A DNA stretch of 64,000 nucleotides from Pseudoalteromonas sp. MEBiC 03607 (GCF_004792295.1 NZ_SRRY01000001.1:2180501-2244500), one strand, 5' to 3'. Positions 8,542 through 18,333 are shown, numbered from the stretch's first letter. Numbers and translations are program-made. The notes: generated by a model not told the origin, from the sequence alone.

Positions 8542-9855
8542 TTAATTGTTACAGGTCACAACCTGTTTTGAGTGATGAGTTCGAATAGGGGACAAACGTA
8601 CTGTGAAATAACACAGTGAACATGCAACTAAAGCGGCGGCTACAATGCCAACTAAGTAACAAGCGTTAATAAAGAAGTTAAGCCAACTGAGCTCAGGCAT
8701 AGCAAGCGTTCTGTACAGTAAGATACTGACAGAGCCAAGGTAGCCTGCAGAATCAGCAAGATAAATTAAAAAACCAGCATTAGCGACGGAGCCAACGGCT
8801 GAAATCATTCGGTCAAATAGAAAACAGTTATACGGGATGTAACTGATATAGAGACCTGAACCAAGTAATACCATCCACGCTTTTGCGGATATCAAGTTAG
8901 CTTCAAAAGCAAAGGTACTCGACAATAACAAAGCGGCACCGAATAAAATAAAGCCGTGATTGACATAAAATGCGGTTTTGTTGTTTTTTACCAAAACCAT
9001 CGCACCTAATGCGATAAGGACAATAAATGACATTCTGATCCCCGCGTAGGCGAAAATGGCAGGTTCTTCACCATGGCCAAGAGCTTGCCAAATTTCAGCT
9101 GCAAAATTGTCACGGAAATCACGAAAACCAGTAAAAAGCATAAAGCTTAGAATGAGACAGCTAATACCAAACCAATACTGTTTAAAAAATTGCCAACGGG
9201 CTTTGCCATCCATAGGTAAGCGTTTTTGTCTTGCTTGTTCGTCCTCTGCTGTTGGTTCTGGAATGAGGGTTAAGCATTTAACACTAAACAATAGCAGCGG
9301 GAAAAATAGCGCACCTGTCGCTGCAGGCATCCATAGCTCAGGTACATTTAGTGTATCAATAAGCCATTTGCCTACACTGCGAACAAGCCCTGATGCCAAT
9401 ATAAATGTGACACTCAAAATTGCGCCTAGAATTTCACTGGTTTTTCTTCCTTCAAGAAAGCTAAAAACAAGTCCCCAAATCATGCCTAGTGAAAGGCCAT
9501 TAAAAAATAGCCAAATAACATTTAACCCAATCGGAGTGATAGCAAATAACACCAGCGATATTTCTGCAGCGGCAATAAGGCCAATAATTGTTAAACCTCG
9601 TTGCTGATGCTGCATCTCTGAAATAACTTTTATGCCAATAAATTTAGCGCATAAATAGCCAAAAACTTGCGCCAAAATCAGTGCAATTTTAAAGCTTACC
9701 TGCCAACTCGGATCGTCGAATTCAGTGTAACTATTTGCAGTGAATGGCTTACGAAATGCGTACATAGAAAAGTAAGTGAGAAATGCAGCACTGGCTGCAA
9801 ATAACACAAAACCGGTTCCTTGGGCACGTTTAAGCCAATTAGGGTGTGAAAACAT
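8542..9855 (-). CDS. MFS-like inner-membrane carrier (DUF5690-like), probable AEP importer
   Basis: This is a polytopic membrane protein of about 437 residues with roughly twelve hydrophobic segments, beginning [20 protein letters not shown], a sequence typical of UhpC/GlpT-like major facilitator proteins (compare the YF..YA.RKP start). It also resembles the DUF5690 group. The start at 9855 (MFSHPNW) has AAAGGA about eight bases upstream, whereas the longer frame to 9891 has no better site. It lies between the outer-membrane receptor and phnX in one operon, so it probably carries AEP across the inner membrane. No ABC phosphonate transporter is present here. The substrate is inferred from context. 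Confidence 0.8.
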   Translation of the reverse strand: MFSHPNWLKRAQGTGFVLFAASAAFLTYFSMYAFRKPFTANSYTEFDDPSWQVSFKIALILAQVFGYLCAKFIGIKVISEMQHQQRGLTIIGLIAAAEISLVLFAITPIGLNVIWLFFNGLSLGMIWGLVFSFLEGRKTSEILGAILSVTFILASGLVRSVGKWLIDTLNVPELWMPAATGALFFPLLLFSVKCLTLIPEPTAEDEQARQKRLPMDGKARWQFFKQYWFGISCLILSFMLFTGFRDFRDNFAAEIWQALGHGEEPAIFAYAGIRMSFIVLIALGAMVLVKNNKTAFYVNHGFILFGAALLLSSTFAFEANLISAKAWMVLLGSGLYISYIPYNCFLFDRMISAVGSVANAGFLIYLADSAGYLGSVSILLYRTLAMPELSWLNFFINACYLVGIVAAALVACSLCYFTVRLSPIRTHHSKQVVTCNN

Positions 9856-9867
9856 TAGGTATCCTTT

Positions 9868-9885
9868 GCGGGGCAATGGCCCCGC
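9868..9885 (-). other. GC-rich intercistronic hairpin between receptor and carrier genes
   Basis: A perfect 7-bp stem GCGGGGC with loop of four bases lies in the 48-bp gap between the receptor stop and the carrier start, ending just before the ribosome-binding site. It lacks a T tract, so it looks more like an mRNA processing or stabilising element than a terminator; this is inference. Confidence 0.6.
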
Positions 9886-9903
9886 ATACAACTCAAAAAC
9901 TGA

Positions 9904-12717
9904 TTAGAACTGATAATTAAAGCCAACCATGCCGCGTACACCGTAGTACTCTACTTGTAGAGGACGGCTTTCATCGCCTAGGTAGTATTTAAGAGGCTCG
10001 TTGGTTAAGTTATTCAGTTCGAGGTAGACTAATGCGTTTTCGTTAAGCTGATATGACGTCGTAAAATCAACGCTTGTATTGTCGCCATAATAGCTGTCAA
10101 ATTGTTTGCTGCTGCCATGCTCTTCAATGTATTCACCTTTGAAGTTAACGGCTAATCGAGCTGCAAAATGTGTGTTATCGTAATACACCGTAAAGTTGTA
10201 GAGACTATCTGCTTGGCGAGGAATGGAGACTTTGTCTGCGCGATCAGGAATCGTCATTTCTGAATCCATGAAGGTCGCATTAGCCATGATGCCAAAGTTA
10301 TCTAGTTCAGGTGTAATAAAACCTAAATCACGATTAAACGCCACCTCGAGGCCTGCAAGCCATGCGCTATCGCCATTTTCAGGGCGAATAATATTAACCC
10401 CAGTGTTATTGCCGAACTCTCCTATAGAGCTACTTTGAAAAATAGGATCGGTAATATCTTTATAAAATACCCCCAGAGAAACTAACCCTAAGCGGTCAAA
10501 GAAGTATTCAGCCATTAAGTCGACATTATCTGAATAAGTCGGCTCTAAATTTGGATTACCAGAAGTTAATTCGTTGTCTGCTTCTAAGTAAGTCGCCCCT
10601 GGAGTTAATGAGCCAAAGTCAGGACGAGCAAAAGAGCGAGTTAATGCGAGTCGATAATTGGTTTGGCTGTTAGGGTGGTAGGTTAAATGCAATGCAGGTA
10701 ACACAGACAAGTAGTCATTGTTTGCTTTAACGCTTTCGACTTTATCTTCATCTGCAAGGTAAATATAACCGTCAACTTCGGTGTCTGTTTGAGTTAAACG
10801 AAGACCTGTTAGCATTTCCCAATTAGCGTTAATGGTATATGTTGCCATACCATATAAAGATGCATGTTGTTCATTAACATCAAAGTTTCTGCCAAGCGCT
10901 CCACCATTTTCGATTAAAGCAGATTCACTCTTATCAAGGACAAACTTGCCTTTATTGTTATTCCAAAAATTTGCTAAGTCATCAGTACTTGCAACTTGCG
11001 AAAACTGACTTTGATAATCGTAAGAAAGCTCGCTTAAATAGTCACTTCGGCCCGGTTGGTCCGCTAATGTAAAATCATTCAGAGTAGGGGCTGCGCCATA
11101 GTTTTCAGTATCCCATGCATAAAATTCATCGCTGAACCTAGCAACGCGTTCTTTATCGCGATATTTTGCACCTACTTTAACAATAAGGTCGCTATTGAGC
11201 TGCCACTCAAAGTCTAAAGCGGCAACAATTTTATCTTTTTCATTCACCTTAATTTTATATAGTTCGACCCACGATAAGCCCATTTGGCTTGGATCAAACG
11301 AAAAGCCACTTGGTAGGTGAGTACTGATTTGGTCCCATGGATCTGAGCCACCATCAATCGTGTTATAAGCGTAGTTTTTGCCTGTATCTCTGTCTTCAAG
11401 GCCTTCGTAACCGACATTTTTTTGGTCAAATCGAACTACAAAATAACTGTTATCTTCGCTGTTAGGCGTGTTGCCATACCTAAATTCGTTTTCATAGCTA
11501 GATAAAGACCAATTTAATGTTTTGTCGTAACCAAAGAAATGCTCACCAGCAAACTCAAAGCCAGTCATTTCTGTTATGAGCTCATTTCTTATATGTTGTA
11601 GTTCTGCTCGGTCTTTATCAAAACGCATACGATGCTTATAGTGCGTTTCATCGTCGATTAGTGTGCCGTACATGGCACTCGCACTAATATTGCCTTGTTC
11701 AAGCTGGTATTCAACAGAACCATTTAAACCGTAAGTTTCACGAGTTCCGGTGTAATCTCTTAGCTCTAAACGATAAATTCCTAAACCATCATTTCCTCTA
11801 CGAGGCTCAAAGTTATCTGTTGCCCAGTCGCGTTGCCAAGCTGTAGCGTTAATTAAAAAACCTAACTTGTCATTTAAGATGCGATCGCCATAAAGTAAGT
11901 TGGCAGAGTAGTTATTGCCATCAGCTAGTTCATTTTGACCGAGTGCTAAATTGGCATTAAATACAAAATCATCAGGTGCTTTTTTGGTTATAAAGTTAAC
12001 GTTACCACCAATAGCATCTCCCTCCATTTCTGGCGTTAATGCTTTTGATACCTCTACAAATTCAATAAGCTCACTCGGGAAAAAGTCAAACGCAGTGGCG
12101 CGGCTGGTGGTTTCTTCTTCTGCAGTTGGTAATCGGTTGCCATTGATTGTTGCAGAGCTCCACTGGGCAGGTAAGCCGCGAACAGCAACAAATCGGCCTT
12201 CGCCTTGATCGCGCTCTATAGAAACACCAGGGATGCGTTGAACTGCTTCAGCTGCGTTACGGTCTGGCAACTTACCAATGCCATCAGCCGAAATAACATT
12301 TTTAATATTTTTAGCATTTTTTTGGCTATTGGCCGCAGCCATTTCACCACGTTGAATTTGACCAACAGCAACGACTTCTTCAATGGTGTTAGCTGAATTA
12401 TCCATCACAATAGGAGACAGTAATTTAACTTCATTGTTGCTTATCTCAACATCCACAATCTGGCTGCGATAACCCATATAAGAAACTTCAAGTTGGTAGC
12501 GGCCTGCATCTAATTTAGCAAGCTCAAACTTACCATCATAATCAGTCACCGTTGATTGATTTGTGCCAACGACTTTAACCAAAGCACCTGGCAAGCGATT
12601 ACTATGATCTGTGATAGAGCCTTGAATTTTTGCATCAGTGGCAAAAGCGCTATGCGCTGATAAAAATGGGTAGCTGCACAAAAAAACAGCTGTGCTGAGT
12701 GTACGTCGTTTAATCAT
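9904..12717 (-). CDS. TonB-dependent receptor with carboxypeptidase-regulatory-like domain, probable AEP receptor
   Basis: This 937-residue outer-membrane receptor has a signal peptide, a CarboxypepD_reg-like beta-sandwich (residues about 29-100, with GALVKVVGTNQSTVTDYDGKF in two parts), a plug containing LPDRNAAEAVQRIPGVSI and GDAIGGNVNFITK, and a barrel ending GMVGFNYQF. The layout matches the 'TonB-Xanthomonas-Caulobacter' receptor group. It is the first gene of the minus-strand AEP operon and its leader contains the phn operator at 12743-12762. Receptors of this group usually bind oligosaccharides or other scarce organics; a role in AEP or AEP-conjugate uptake is inferred from operon position only. 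Confidence 0.9.
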   Translation of the reverse strand: MIKRRTLSTAVFLCSYPFLSAHSAFATDAKIQGSITDHSNRLPGALVKVVGTNQSTVTDYDGKFELAKLDAGRYQLEVSYMGYRSQIVDVEISNNEVKLLSPIVMDNSANTIEEVVAVGQIQRGEMAAANSQKNAKNIKNVISADGIGKLPDRNAAEAVQRIPGVSIERDQGEGRFVAVRGLPAQWSSATINGNRLPTAEEETTSRATAFDFFPSELIEFVEVSKALTPEMEGDAIGGNVNFITKKAPDDFVFNANLALGQNELADGNNYSANLLYGDRILNDKLGFLINATAWQRDWATDNFEPRRGNDGLGIYRLELRDYTGTRETYGLNGSVEYQLEQGNISASAMYGTLIDDETHYKHRMRFDKDRAELQHIRNELITEMTGFEFAGEHFFGYDKTLNWSLSSYENEFRYGNTPNSEDNSYFVVRFDQKNVGYEGLEDRDTGKNYAYNTIDGGSDPWDQISTHLPSGFSFDPSQMGLSWVELYKIKVNEKDKIVAALDFEWQLNSDLIVKVGAKYRDKERVARFSDEFYAWDTENYGAAPTLNDFTLADQPGRSDYLSELSYDYQSQFSQVASTDDLANFWNNNKGKFVLDKSESALIENGGALGRNFDVNEQHASLYGMATYTINANWEMLTGLRLTQTDTEVDGYIYLADEDKVESVKANNDYLSVLPALHLTYHPNSQTNYRLALTRSFARPDFGSLTPGATYLEADNELTSGNPNLEPTYSDNVDLMAEYFFDRLGLVSLGVFYKDITDPIFQSSSIGEFGNNTGVNIIRPENGDSAWLAGLEVAFNRDLGFITPELDNFGIMANATFMDSEMTIPDRADKVSIPRQADSLYNFTVYYDNTHFAARLAVNFKGEYIEEHGSSKQFDSYYGDNTSVDFTTSYQLNENALVYLELNNLTNEPLKYYLGDESRPLQVEYYGVRGMVGFNYQF

Positions 12718-12742
12718 CTGTTGAGCCTCTTATTTTTAAATT

Positions 12743-12762
12743 AATCTGGACTAGACCAGATT
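12743..12762. promoter_or_regulatory. Putative PhnR (GntR) operator upstream of AEP operon
   Basis: AATCTGGACTAGACCAGATT is a 20-bp inverted repeat, perfect except for the central mismatched A/A pair. It lies 26 bp upstream of the receptor start, downstream of a TATTAT stretch on the minus strand that may be the -10. Its 14-bp core is identical to the phnW site. The two copies define a two-promoter regulon. Confidence 0.78.
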
Positions 12763-12824
12763 TGTTGCAGACAATAATAGAGAGGCTTTTTTACAAAGAT
12801 GTGACGGTTTTTTATTTTTAATAT

Positions 12825-12848
12825 TAAAAAAGGGTCAAATGACCCTTT
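12825..12848 (-). terminator. Rho-independent terminator after exbD
   Basis: On the minus strand the stem AAAGGGTC-ATTT-GACCCTTT is followed by a T run, eight bases after the ExbD stop. It separates exbD from the AEP operon, so exbD is not part of it. Confidence 0.85.
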
Positions 12849-12856
12849 GAGATAAG

Positions 12857-13255
12857 TTATAAAGACGTGCTTATAGAAATTGGCACATCTTGATATTGTT
12901 TTATTTTATCAAGCAAGGTGACCAAGGTTTTGTGGCTACTTTGCTCACTTGCTGTTACTTGCACATTGGTCATTTCAAACTGTGCGGCAAATAACGCGAG
13001 ATTAGCGATTATTTGCTCTGGTGTGATAAGCCGGTTTGCAAAGTAAATACTGTCGTTTTCAGTAATAGTAAATTGCGCTTGTTTTTTAGGGTTTTCAAGA
13101 CTTGGTTTTGCTAAAGGGCGATTGACTTCAATAGCGCGCTCTTTAACAAATGAGGTTGTGACGATAAAAAATATCAGCAAGATAAACACAATATCAAGCA
13201 TAGGGGTCATATCTACATCAGCGTTTGCAGTGGTTTTTTTATGTTGTTTCACCAT
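12857..13255 (-). CDS. exbD: ExbD/TolR-family biopolymer transport protein
   Basis: This 132-residue protein is an ExbD-type component of the proton-driven motor that energises TonB. It has a short cytoplasmic N-terminus, one membrane segment (MLDIVFILLIFFIVTTSFV) carrying the essential Asp in VDMTPMLD, and a periplasmic domain. The start at 13255 (MVKQHKK) is preceded by AAGGACC; a longer frame to 13333 has a poorly placed start and no hydrophobic signal. No exbB or tonB is adjacent, so it must work with partners encoded elsewhere. It may serve the neighbouring receptor, but a terminator lies between them. Confidence 0.9.
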   Translation of the reverse strand: MVKQHKKTTANADVDMTPMLDIVFILLIFFIVTTSFVKERAIEVNRPLAKPSLENPKKQAQFTITENDSIYFANRLITPEQIIANLALFAAQFEMTNVQVTASEQSSHKTLVTLLDKIKQYQDVPISISTSL

Positions 13256-13545
13256 AATTAGGTCCTTGTTGTTTTTGACCAAGCCACAAAAGTTACGATT
13301 AAGTGGACTAGCCATAGACGTGATTAATACCACGGATTATTTTTAAAATGCTGGGCGCCACAGCAGTTTTTAGGATCCTAAATTTAAAGTTAGCAGCTTT
13401 TAAAAAAACGGTAGTTAAATAAACATTCTAAGTTTATTAAATGTTTGTAGCGTTTTTGTTGGTAAAAATATTTATTAGCTTTGATGAAATGATTTTCAGG
13501 TTAGTCTGGTCATTTTTGTTGGAGCTAAGTTTAAAGGATGGATAA

Positions 13546-14523
13546 ATGCTAAAAATTAAGTCTTTAGTTTGTGCTATGTGCCTTGTTTTACCAACAGCAA
13601 GTTTTGCTGAGCAACCAGTAAACGGGCAAGATTTTATTAATTTATTTGAGAAGCTGTCAGGTAAGCAGCCCGGTATCAGAAAAGGTCATGCCAAAGGGGT
13701 GTGCGCTGTTGGCACATTTACACCTAATCAAGCAGCAAAACAGTATTCAATCAGCCTTTTATTTAACGCAGCGTCAAAAGCAAATATTCGCTTTTCTATG
13801 GGCGGTGGTAACCCTCATGCTGATGAAACATCACGCTCGCCGCGTGGAATGGGGGTGCAGTTTGTGCTAGAAAATGGTGATGTGCATAATATTGCAGGGC
13901 TTACTACGCCAGTATTTGCAGGTAACAGCCCAGAAGCGTTTTTTGGTTTGCTAAGTACCTTAGTACCTGACGAAAAAACAGGGCAAATCGATTTTGCTAA
14001 AGTAAAAGCATACAGAGAACAAAACCCAAGTACCTTAGGGCAATTTAATTGGCTACAAAGCCATAACCCGCCAGCATCGTATGTGTCTTCGCGTTATTTT
14101 GGTGTGCATACCTTTTACATGGTTGATGAAAAGGGCGCTAAGCATGCCTTTAGGTGGACCATGGTGCCAGAAGAGCCAGAACAGGTGCTAACAGAAGAGC
14201 AAATGAAAACCTTCCCTAAATCATTTTTGGCTAAGCGACTGGAAGAGGATTTAGCGAAAGGGAAGGTTCATTATCGTTTTCAAGCTGAATTAGCCGAGCC
14301 CGGTGATGCGTTAACTGACCCTTCAGTTCGTTGGCCCACTGAGCGCAAAACAATTAATTTAGGAAAGCTCACCATAGAATCGACAGGTGAATCAGGTTGC
14401 GACCTCACAAATTATGACCCAAACCTGTTATCTAAAGGCTTTATGCCAAGCGATGACAAAGTACTTAAATTACGCTCAACAGCCTATGCAATTTCATTTG
14501 CAAAGCGTTTAACGGGGCAATAA
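13546..14523 (+). CDS. Periplasmic catalase-related peroxidase (SrpA-like)
   Basis: This 325-residue protein has a clear signal peptide (MLKIKSLVCAMCLVLPTASFA) and a catalase core much shorter than full catalases. RKGHAKGVCAVGTF near residue 45 contains the distal His, and the C-terminal helix with RSTAYAISFAKRL contains the Arg and Tyr that bind haem on the proximal side. Such mini-catalases usually act as haem peroxidases with organic peroxides in the periplasm. It stands alone on the + strand with AAAGGA before the ATG. No regulatory element was recognised in the 290-bp divergent gap to exbD. Confidence 0.88.
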   Translation: MLKIKSLVCAMCLVLPTASFAEQPVNGQDFINLFEKLSGKQPGIRKGHAKGVCAVGTFTPNQAAKQYSISLLFNAASKANIRFSMGGGNPHADETSRSPRGMGVQFVLENGDVHNIAGLTTPVFAGNSPEAFFGLLSTLVPDEKTGQIDFAKVKAYREQNPSTLGQFNWLQSHNPPASYVSSRYFGVHTFYMVDEKGAKHAFRWTMVPEEPEQVLTEEQMKTFPKSFLAKRLEEDLAKGKVHYRFQAELAEPGDALTDPSVRWPTERKTINLGKLTIESTGESGCDLTNYDPNLLSKGFMPSDDKVLKLRSTAYAISFAKRLTGQ

Positions 14524-14872
14524 ATCTTAAGTATCTGTCAGGTTTGATTAAAAGGAATTAATAAATCTGAGGTGTGTAAGGGTCAGAAGCAGACTGCTGG
14601 ATAAACTCGTTTTTGGACATAAACGGTTTAGAAAAAGGCAGCGTAAACTAGATCGGAGTTTAGCCGCGCGCGTAAATTACTTTCAGTTACACTTTTATAG
14701 GATAGGAATATAATCTCATACAAGCCACTGAAACACATTTGGACGGAATAAGTTGTAGCAGGAAGATTCTGCACAATATTCGAACTTTCTAAAAAAGCGT
14801 GTACCAGTTTAAGTAGCGACTAATTCACGATATAACTTGTAACTATATCGATACTCCATGATTATCTGTAAT
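14524..14872. other. Gene-free gap of about 350 bp
   Basis: No convincing frame with a ribosome-binding site, no terminator with a T tract and no RNA gene were seen. Two weak inverted repeats occur (around 14645-14665 and a GATATA...TATATC pair near 14832-14853). Confidence 0.5.
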
Positions 14873-15532
14873 TTAACAATCAACATAGCCAGTCACAGCG
14901 CTGTCACTTCTGGGGTACATCGCTTGTACTTTTAATAACCCTTGATGTTCGACTTTATCGCCATTATAAATAAGAAAGTTGCCATTATTTAATATGTCTG
15001 AAATCTTACTAAGAGTATCGTCAGCGAGAGCTGTTTGGCCTTGTTCATAAAGCTTCTGATATTGTTTATGGGCAATTCCTGCTCCAATGGAGTTTGATAT
15101 GGTTTGTAGGGCATATAGCCCATTTTGCAATAGAGAGTTGTTTTCAAAGGCCTCTCTTACTTTGGAGTCTGTAACTGTATCATCGAGCTCGAATCGTTTG
15201 TTGTCTCGGTTTTGCTCAAACTTGGCCCCCTTTAACGATACACCAAACCTAGACTCAAAATCTTTAATCGCTAATCCGAGCTCTGCTTGCAGCTTTTCTT
15301 TTCTGGCATATACAGATGGATGATCAGAGATGATATATTTCCCTTGAACAGCTTCTTCTCCATAAATACTTTTTAGTACTTTATCGAAGTGCTTGTCTGC
15401 AGACATACCTAGTTTGGCCGTATCTATGGCTTGAACCGAATCTTTTGCTCCCTTAATGACTGCATTTTCAGGCGTTAAAGTTTTACTTATAGAGCTTAAA
15501 AGTGGGGTAGCATTGTTAACAATTTTATTCAC
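14873..15532 (-). CDS. Hypothetical protein, unknown family
   Basis: This 219-residue soluble protein is not recognised. It has no signal peptide or membrane segment, is rich in Lys, Asp and Ser, and appears mostly helical. A single Cys is its last residue. TGGAG lies at a good distance before the ATG. It follows the beta-barrel gene by 53 bp on the same strand and could be co-transcribed from the CTTAC-repeat promoter at 16122. It marks the distal end of the accessory island. Confidence 0.7.
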   Translation of the reverse strand: MNKIVNNATPLLSSISKTLTPENAVIKGAKDSVQAIDTAKLGMSADKHFDKVLKSIYGEEAVQGKYIISDHPSVYARKEKLQAELGLAIKDFESRFGVSLKGAKFEQNRDNKRFELDDTVTDSKVREAFENNSLLQNGLYALQTISNSIGAGIAHKQYQKLYEQGQTALADDTLSKISDILNNGNFLIYNGDKVEHQGLLKVQAMYPRSDSAVTGYVDC

Positions 15533-15585
15533 TTGTACTCCAAATTTTTATAAGTATTAAAATATTCAATCATCAAGAATGGCCT

Positions 15586-16062
15586 TCAGAAAGAGTAACC
15601 AATACCGACAATGAATGAATCACCATCCAAGTCTGAAACTTTAAACTTCTCTAAGCCTAAGTAAACATTCCAGTTGTTAATTTGGTAGTTACCTTTTAAA
15701 CCATATGTAATTCCCCACTTATTATCTTCGAGTAATTTACTGTTTGAAAGCAAGTGCGATACGCCAATATAAGGGCGTAACGAAAACTGTTCAGTGATAG
15801 AGAAATTATATTGACCTGCGATGTCAGCTTTTTTGAAATCTAATGACTCATCAAAGAAACTCATGCTGAAAGAGTCTTGTAATGAAATTATGACATTGAA
15901 ATTTGCTGTAACGGATGTTTGATAATTAACCTTTACTGCGCCTGCAACATCGCTGCTACTTTTGCCATTTAAGTCTGTATTTAAGAAGTGGTATTCGGCT
16001 GATAACTCATTAGCAAAGCTGCTACCAGCAATAAACAACAAAGGAATAAAACAAAATTTCAC
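15586..16062 (-). CDS. Small outer-membrane beta-barrel protein
   Basis: This 158-residue protein has a signal peptide (MKFCFIPLLFIAGSSFA) followed by alternating hydrophobic and polar strands (SVTANFNVIISLQDSF, FSLRPYIGVSHL, WNVYLGLEKFKV) and ends in the aromatic YSF typical of barrels recognised by the BAM complex. It looks like an eight-stranded barrel of the OmpA-barrel size. Its upstream region (16122-16146) carries three CTTAC repeats at 10-bp spacing that could bind the island's response regulator. Function is unknown. Confidence 0.75.
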   Translation of the reverse strand: MKFCFIPLLFIAGSSFANELSAEYHFLNTDLNGKSSSDVAGAVKVNYQTSVTANFNVIISLQDSFSMSFFDESLDFKKADIAGQYNFSITEQFSLRPYIGVSHLLSNSKLLEDNKWGITYGLKGNYQINNWNVYLGLEKFKVSDLDGDSFIVGIGYSF

Positions 16063-16121
16063 GAGTAGGCTCCAAATTAAAAATTACCCTAAGATAATAA
16101 ACATAAAGAGCTTATATTTAA

Positions 16122-16146
16122 GTAAGCCTAAGTAAGCAAATGTAAG
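16122..16146 (-). promoter_or_regulatory. Triple CTTAC direct repeat (10-bp period) upstream of barrel gene
   Basis: Read on the minus strand, GCTTAC occurs three times at exactly 10-bp intervals, about 60-85 bp before the start of the barrel gene. In-phase direct repeats on one helix face are the usual binding pattern of OmpR-family regulators. Related clusters lie at 19091-19120 and 21022-21044. Confidence 0.6.
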
Positions 16147-16187
16147 CCGTTGCAATGACTACTTAATTTAAAGTTTATGAATAAAAG

Positions 16188-16886
16188 TCACTCATGAACT
16201 GACAGGTCGGGCGCTTTCTTTAATTCTAATATTTTTTTATGCGCTCTTTTAGACAAGGCGAGGTAAGTAGACTCTTCTGATAGGATTTCATCACTTTTAT
16301 AAAGTTTTAGATCGCTATATTTAAGAGATAAATCTACCTCGTTTTCAGTATGTATTATCGCTTGAAGTCTATTATTGGTTAAAAGTTCAAGTGCTTCATC
16401 CATGTTATTAAAGCGATAAAGCTCTATCTTGGATTTTTTTAAAGTATTATCTAAATTCGAACCCAAGTTAAAGCCAATTTTCGCACCAATTATGGGTTTC
16501 GATAGGAAAAATCCTTCGACATTGCTGATCATATGTTTTGTATATAAAGAAACATTTATCTTGGCAAGTGGTTTTTCTGTAAGGTAATTTAGGTATGGGC
16601 TCCTATCTTCTGTATAAACTACGCCTGCTACACCATCTAGCTTATCAGTCTTAACTTTTTTTAATATTTGCTGTAGTGGTAAAAAAACAAATTTAGGCTG
16701 AAAGTGAAGATGATGACCAATGCTTATTATTTTCTCAACATATATACCTTTTGGTTGACCGTTTTCTTCGTAGCTGAATGGCTGGTAATTGTCAATCAGG
16801 CCAATTTTAAGTTCTATGTATTCATCATCAGCATGAGCTAAGTTTGTAAACAGCATTAAGGCTAGAGCAAGAAAAATTATCATCAT
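16188..16886 (-). CDS. Periplasmic solute-binding protein (amino-acid type), short C-terminus
   Basis: This 232-residue protein has a signal peptide (LALALMLFTNLAHA) and the SBP_bac_3 pattern: IGLIDNYQPFSYEENGQPKGIYVE opens the first lobe (shown in pieces: DNYQPFSYEENG), then DGVAGVVYTEDRSPYLNY, and IGAKIGFNLGSN in the second lobe. It ends abruptly after ALSKRAHKKILELKK, where the family usually continues with one more helix, so the C-terminus looks shortened. No ABC permease is nearby. It lies 95 bp downstream of the kinase gene on the same strand and may be a sensor partner of that kinase; this is inference. Confidence 0.8.
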   Translation of the reverse strand: MMIIFLALALMLFTNLAHADDEYIELKIGLIDNYQPFSYEENGQPKGIYVEKIISIGHHLHFQPKFVFLPLQQILKKVKTDKLDGVAGVVYTEDRSPYLNYLTEKPLAKINVSLYTKHMISNVEGFFLSKPIIGAKIGFNLGSNLDNTLKKSKIELYRFNNMDEALELLTNNRLQAIIHTENEVDLSLKYSDLKLYKSDEILSEESTYLALSKRAHKKILELKKAPDLSVHE

Positions 16887-16981
16887 TGACCTCTGGGAAA
16901 AGTTTAAAGAAGCCTTTATCTAGCTTAGCTGTTATTTATCTTTTCACCACAAGAGTGCAGAAAAATTGACTACTTTCTAAA

Positions 16982-18333
16982 TTAAAGCTTTTGTTGATTT
17001 GGGAGTTTTACTTCAAAACATGTTCCCTCTAAAGCACTTTCACTCAAAGCCAAACTTGCATTCATTTGTTCTGCTGCGGCTTTAGCTATGGCTAAACCTA
17101 ACCCAACACCACCTGTTTGAGAACTTCGACTGTCATCTAGCCTAGCGAAAGGTAAGAATACAAATTGAGACTGTTCCTTAGAAATGCATTCACCATCGTT
17201 GTCAAAGATTATTGAAGTAATGTCTTGAGCAACGACCACTTTGATAACAACTCTGCTTTTAGAATATTTCAGGGTATTTGTTATTAGATTATCGAGCACA
17301 AGTCTTAAATGAAGACTATTACACTTAATAAAGTGATTTTCACTACAATTGAGGCTTACACGTTTACTACCGTGCTGTGATAAAACAGCTAAACGAGATC
17401 TTATGAATGCTAACAGGTTGATTTCTTCAACTAATGCTTGCTTGAATTATTATTGTTTAATCTGGAAAGCATTACAACCTTATTTGTCAGGTCCTTGAGA
17501 TCATCGATATAAGTATCAATATTATCTAAAAGTGCTAGCTCTACTTCTTGTTGATAGTTTTTTCTTAGAAGACCTGTAGCAAATTGAATCCTACTCAATG
17601 GTGTTAGCATTTCATGGGGTACAGCTTGCGCAAAAACTTGGCTTTTTTTTACTGTGTTTTCAATCAACTCTGCCATTGTATTAAAGTTAACAGCTAGCTC
17701 TTTAACGGGTTGTTGCAACTTCTCGCTTGCTCTAACACTGAGATCGCCAGAACCAAAGCTTTTATTAATTTTTGCTAAGTATTCAATTTGTTTTTTAAGC
17801 TTAAAGATGGGGAGATATAAAAAAATAGCAAGGACCGTAAGTATTACAAGCAACAAGACCAGTGGAAGTATATCTTCAGGATCTTTATACCACGGGGTAG
17901 CTAAGTGATTTTCGTCAAATATAAGTGGGGGTCTATCAGAAATGATTAAAGCACCTATGTTTTCGACCATAAATATTGCCGCTAGGTTATCGTGCCCTTT
18001 TTCATATATATCTACGCCACTAATTGAATTTAGATATATGCAGTCTTGACATAAAGTATTTGTATCATCATGCTTTTGCCACAAAATATCAAAGTGGTTG
18101 TATGGTAGTGGGAAACTTAATGTGTCTAAATAATCTTGTGGCTTTTGCCCTCTTTTTTTCCATTCAGCCTGAATGGTTGAATAAACAAAACTAGTATCTT
18201 TGTAAAAATCATCTAGTTCGTCTTTTTCTAAGAAGTCATTCGCAATATAAACAACGGTGAGAATACTAACGAATAGTGCGATAACAATCCTAATATAGAT
18301 ACGTGCAAATAAGGGGGGAAGTATTTTATTCAT
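16982..18333 (-). pseudogene. Sensor histidine kinase split by a frameshift
   Basis: The first part (18333-17431) encodes two membrane segments (residues about 11-31 and 156-176) around a 120-residue periplasmic loop, then a HAMP-like linker and the H-box QAVPHEMLTPLSR with phospho-acceptor His240. It stops after NNNNSSKH. In the -/+1 frame the sequence continues without interruption as QALVEEINLLAFIRSRL and then the ATPase domain: N-box (LDNLITNTLKYS), G1 (DNDGE) and G2 (GGVGLGLAIAK). One indel within 17431-17455 separates the two. All catalytic boxes are intact, so the damage is recent or an assembly error. It overlaps the response-regulator gene by 8 bp. Restored length would be near 450 residues. 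Confidence 0.88.

Noticed and set aside
13304-13314. TGGACTAGCCA, similar to the phn operator, in the exbD leader
   Set aside because: It lacks one base of the core and has lost symmetry. It could be chance, so it was not listed as an operator.
14524-14872. Weak inverted repeats in the gap downstream of the catalase gene
   Set aside because: Short stems without T tracts or neighbouring binding evidence; no RNA gene recognised.
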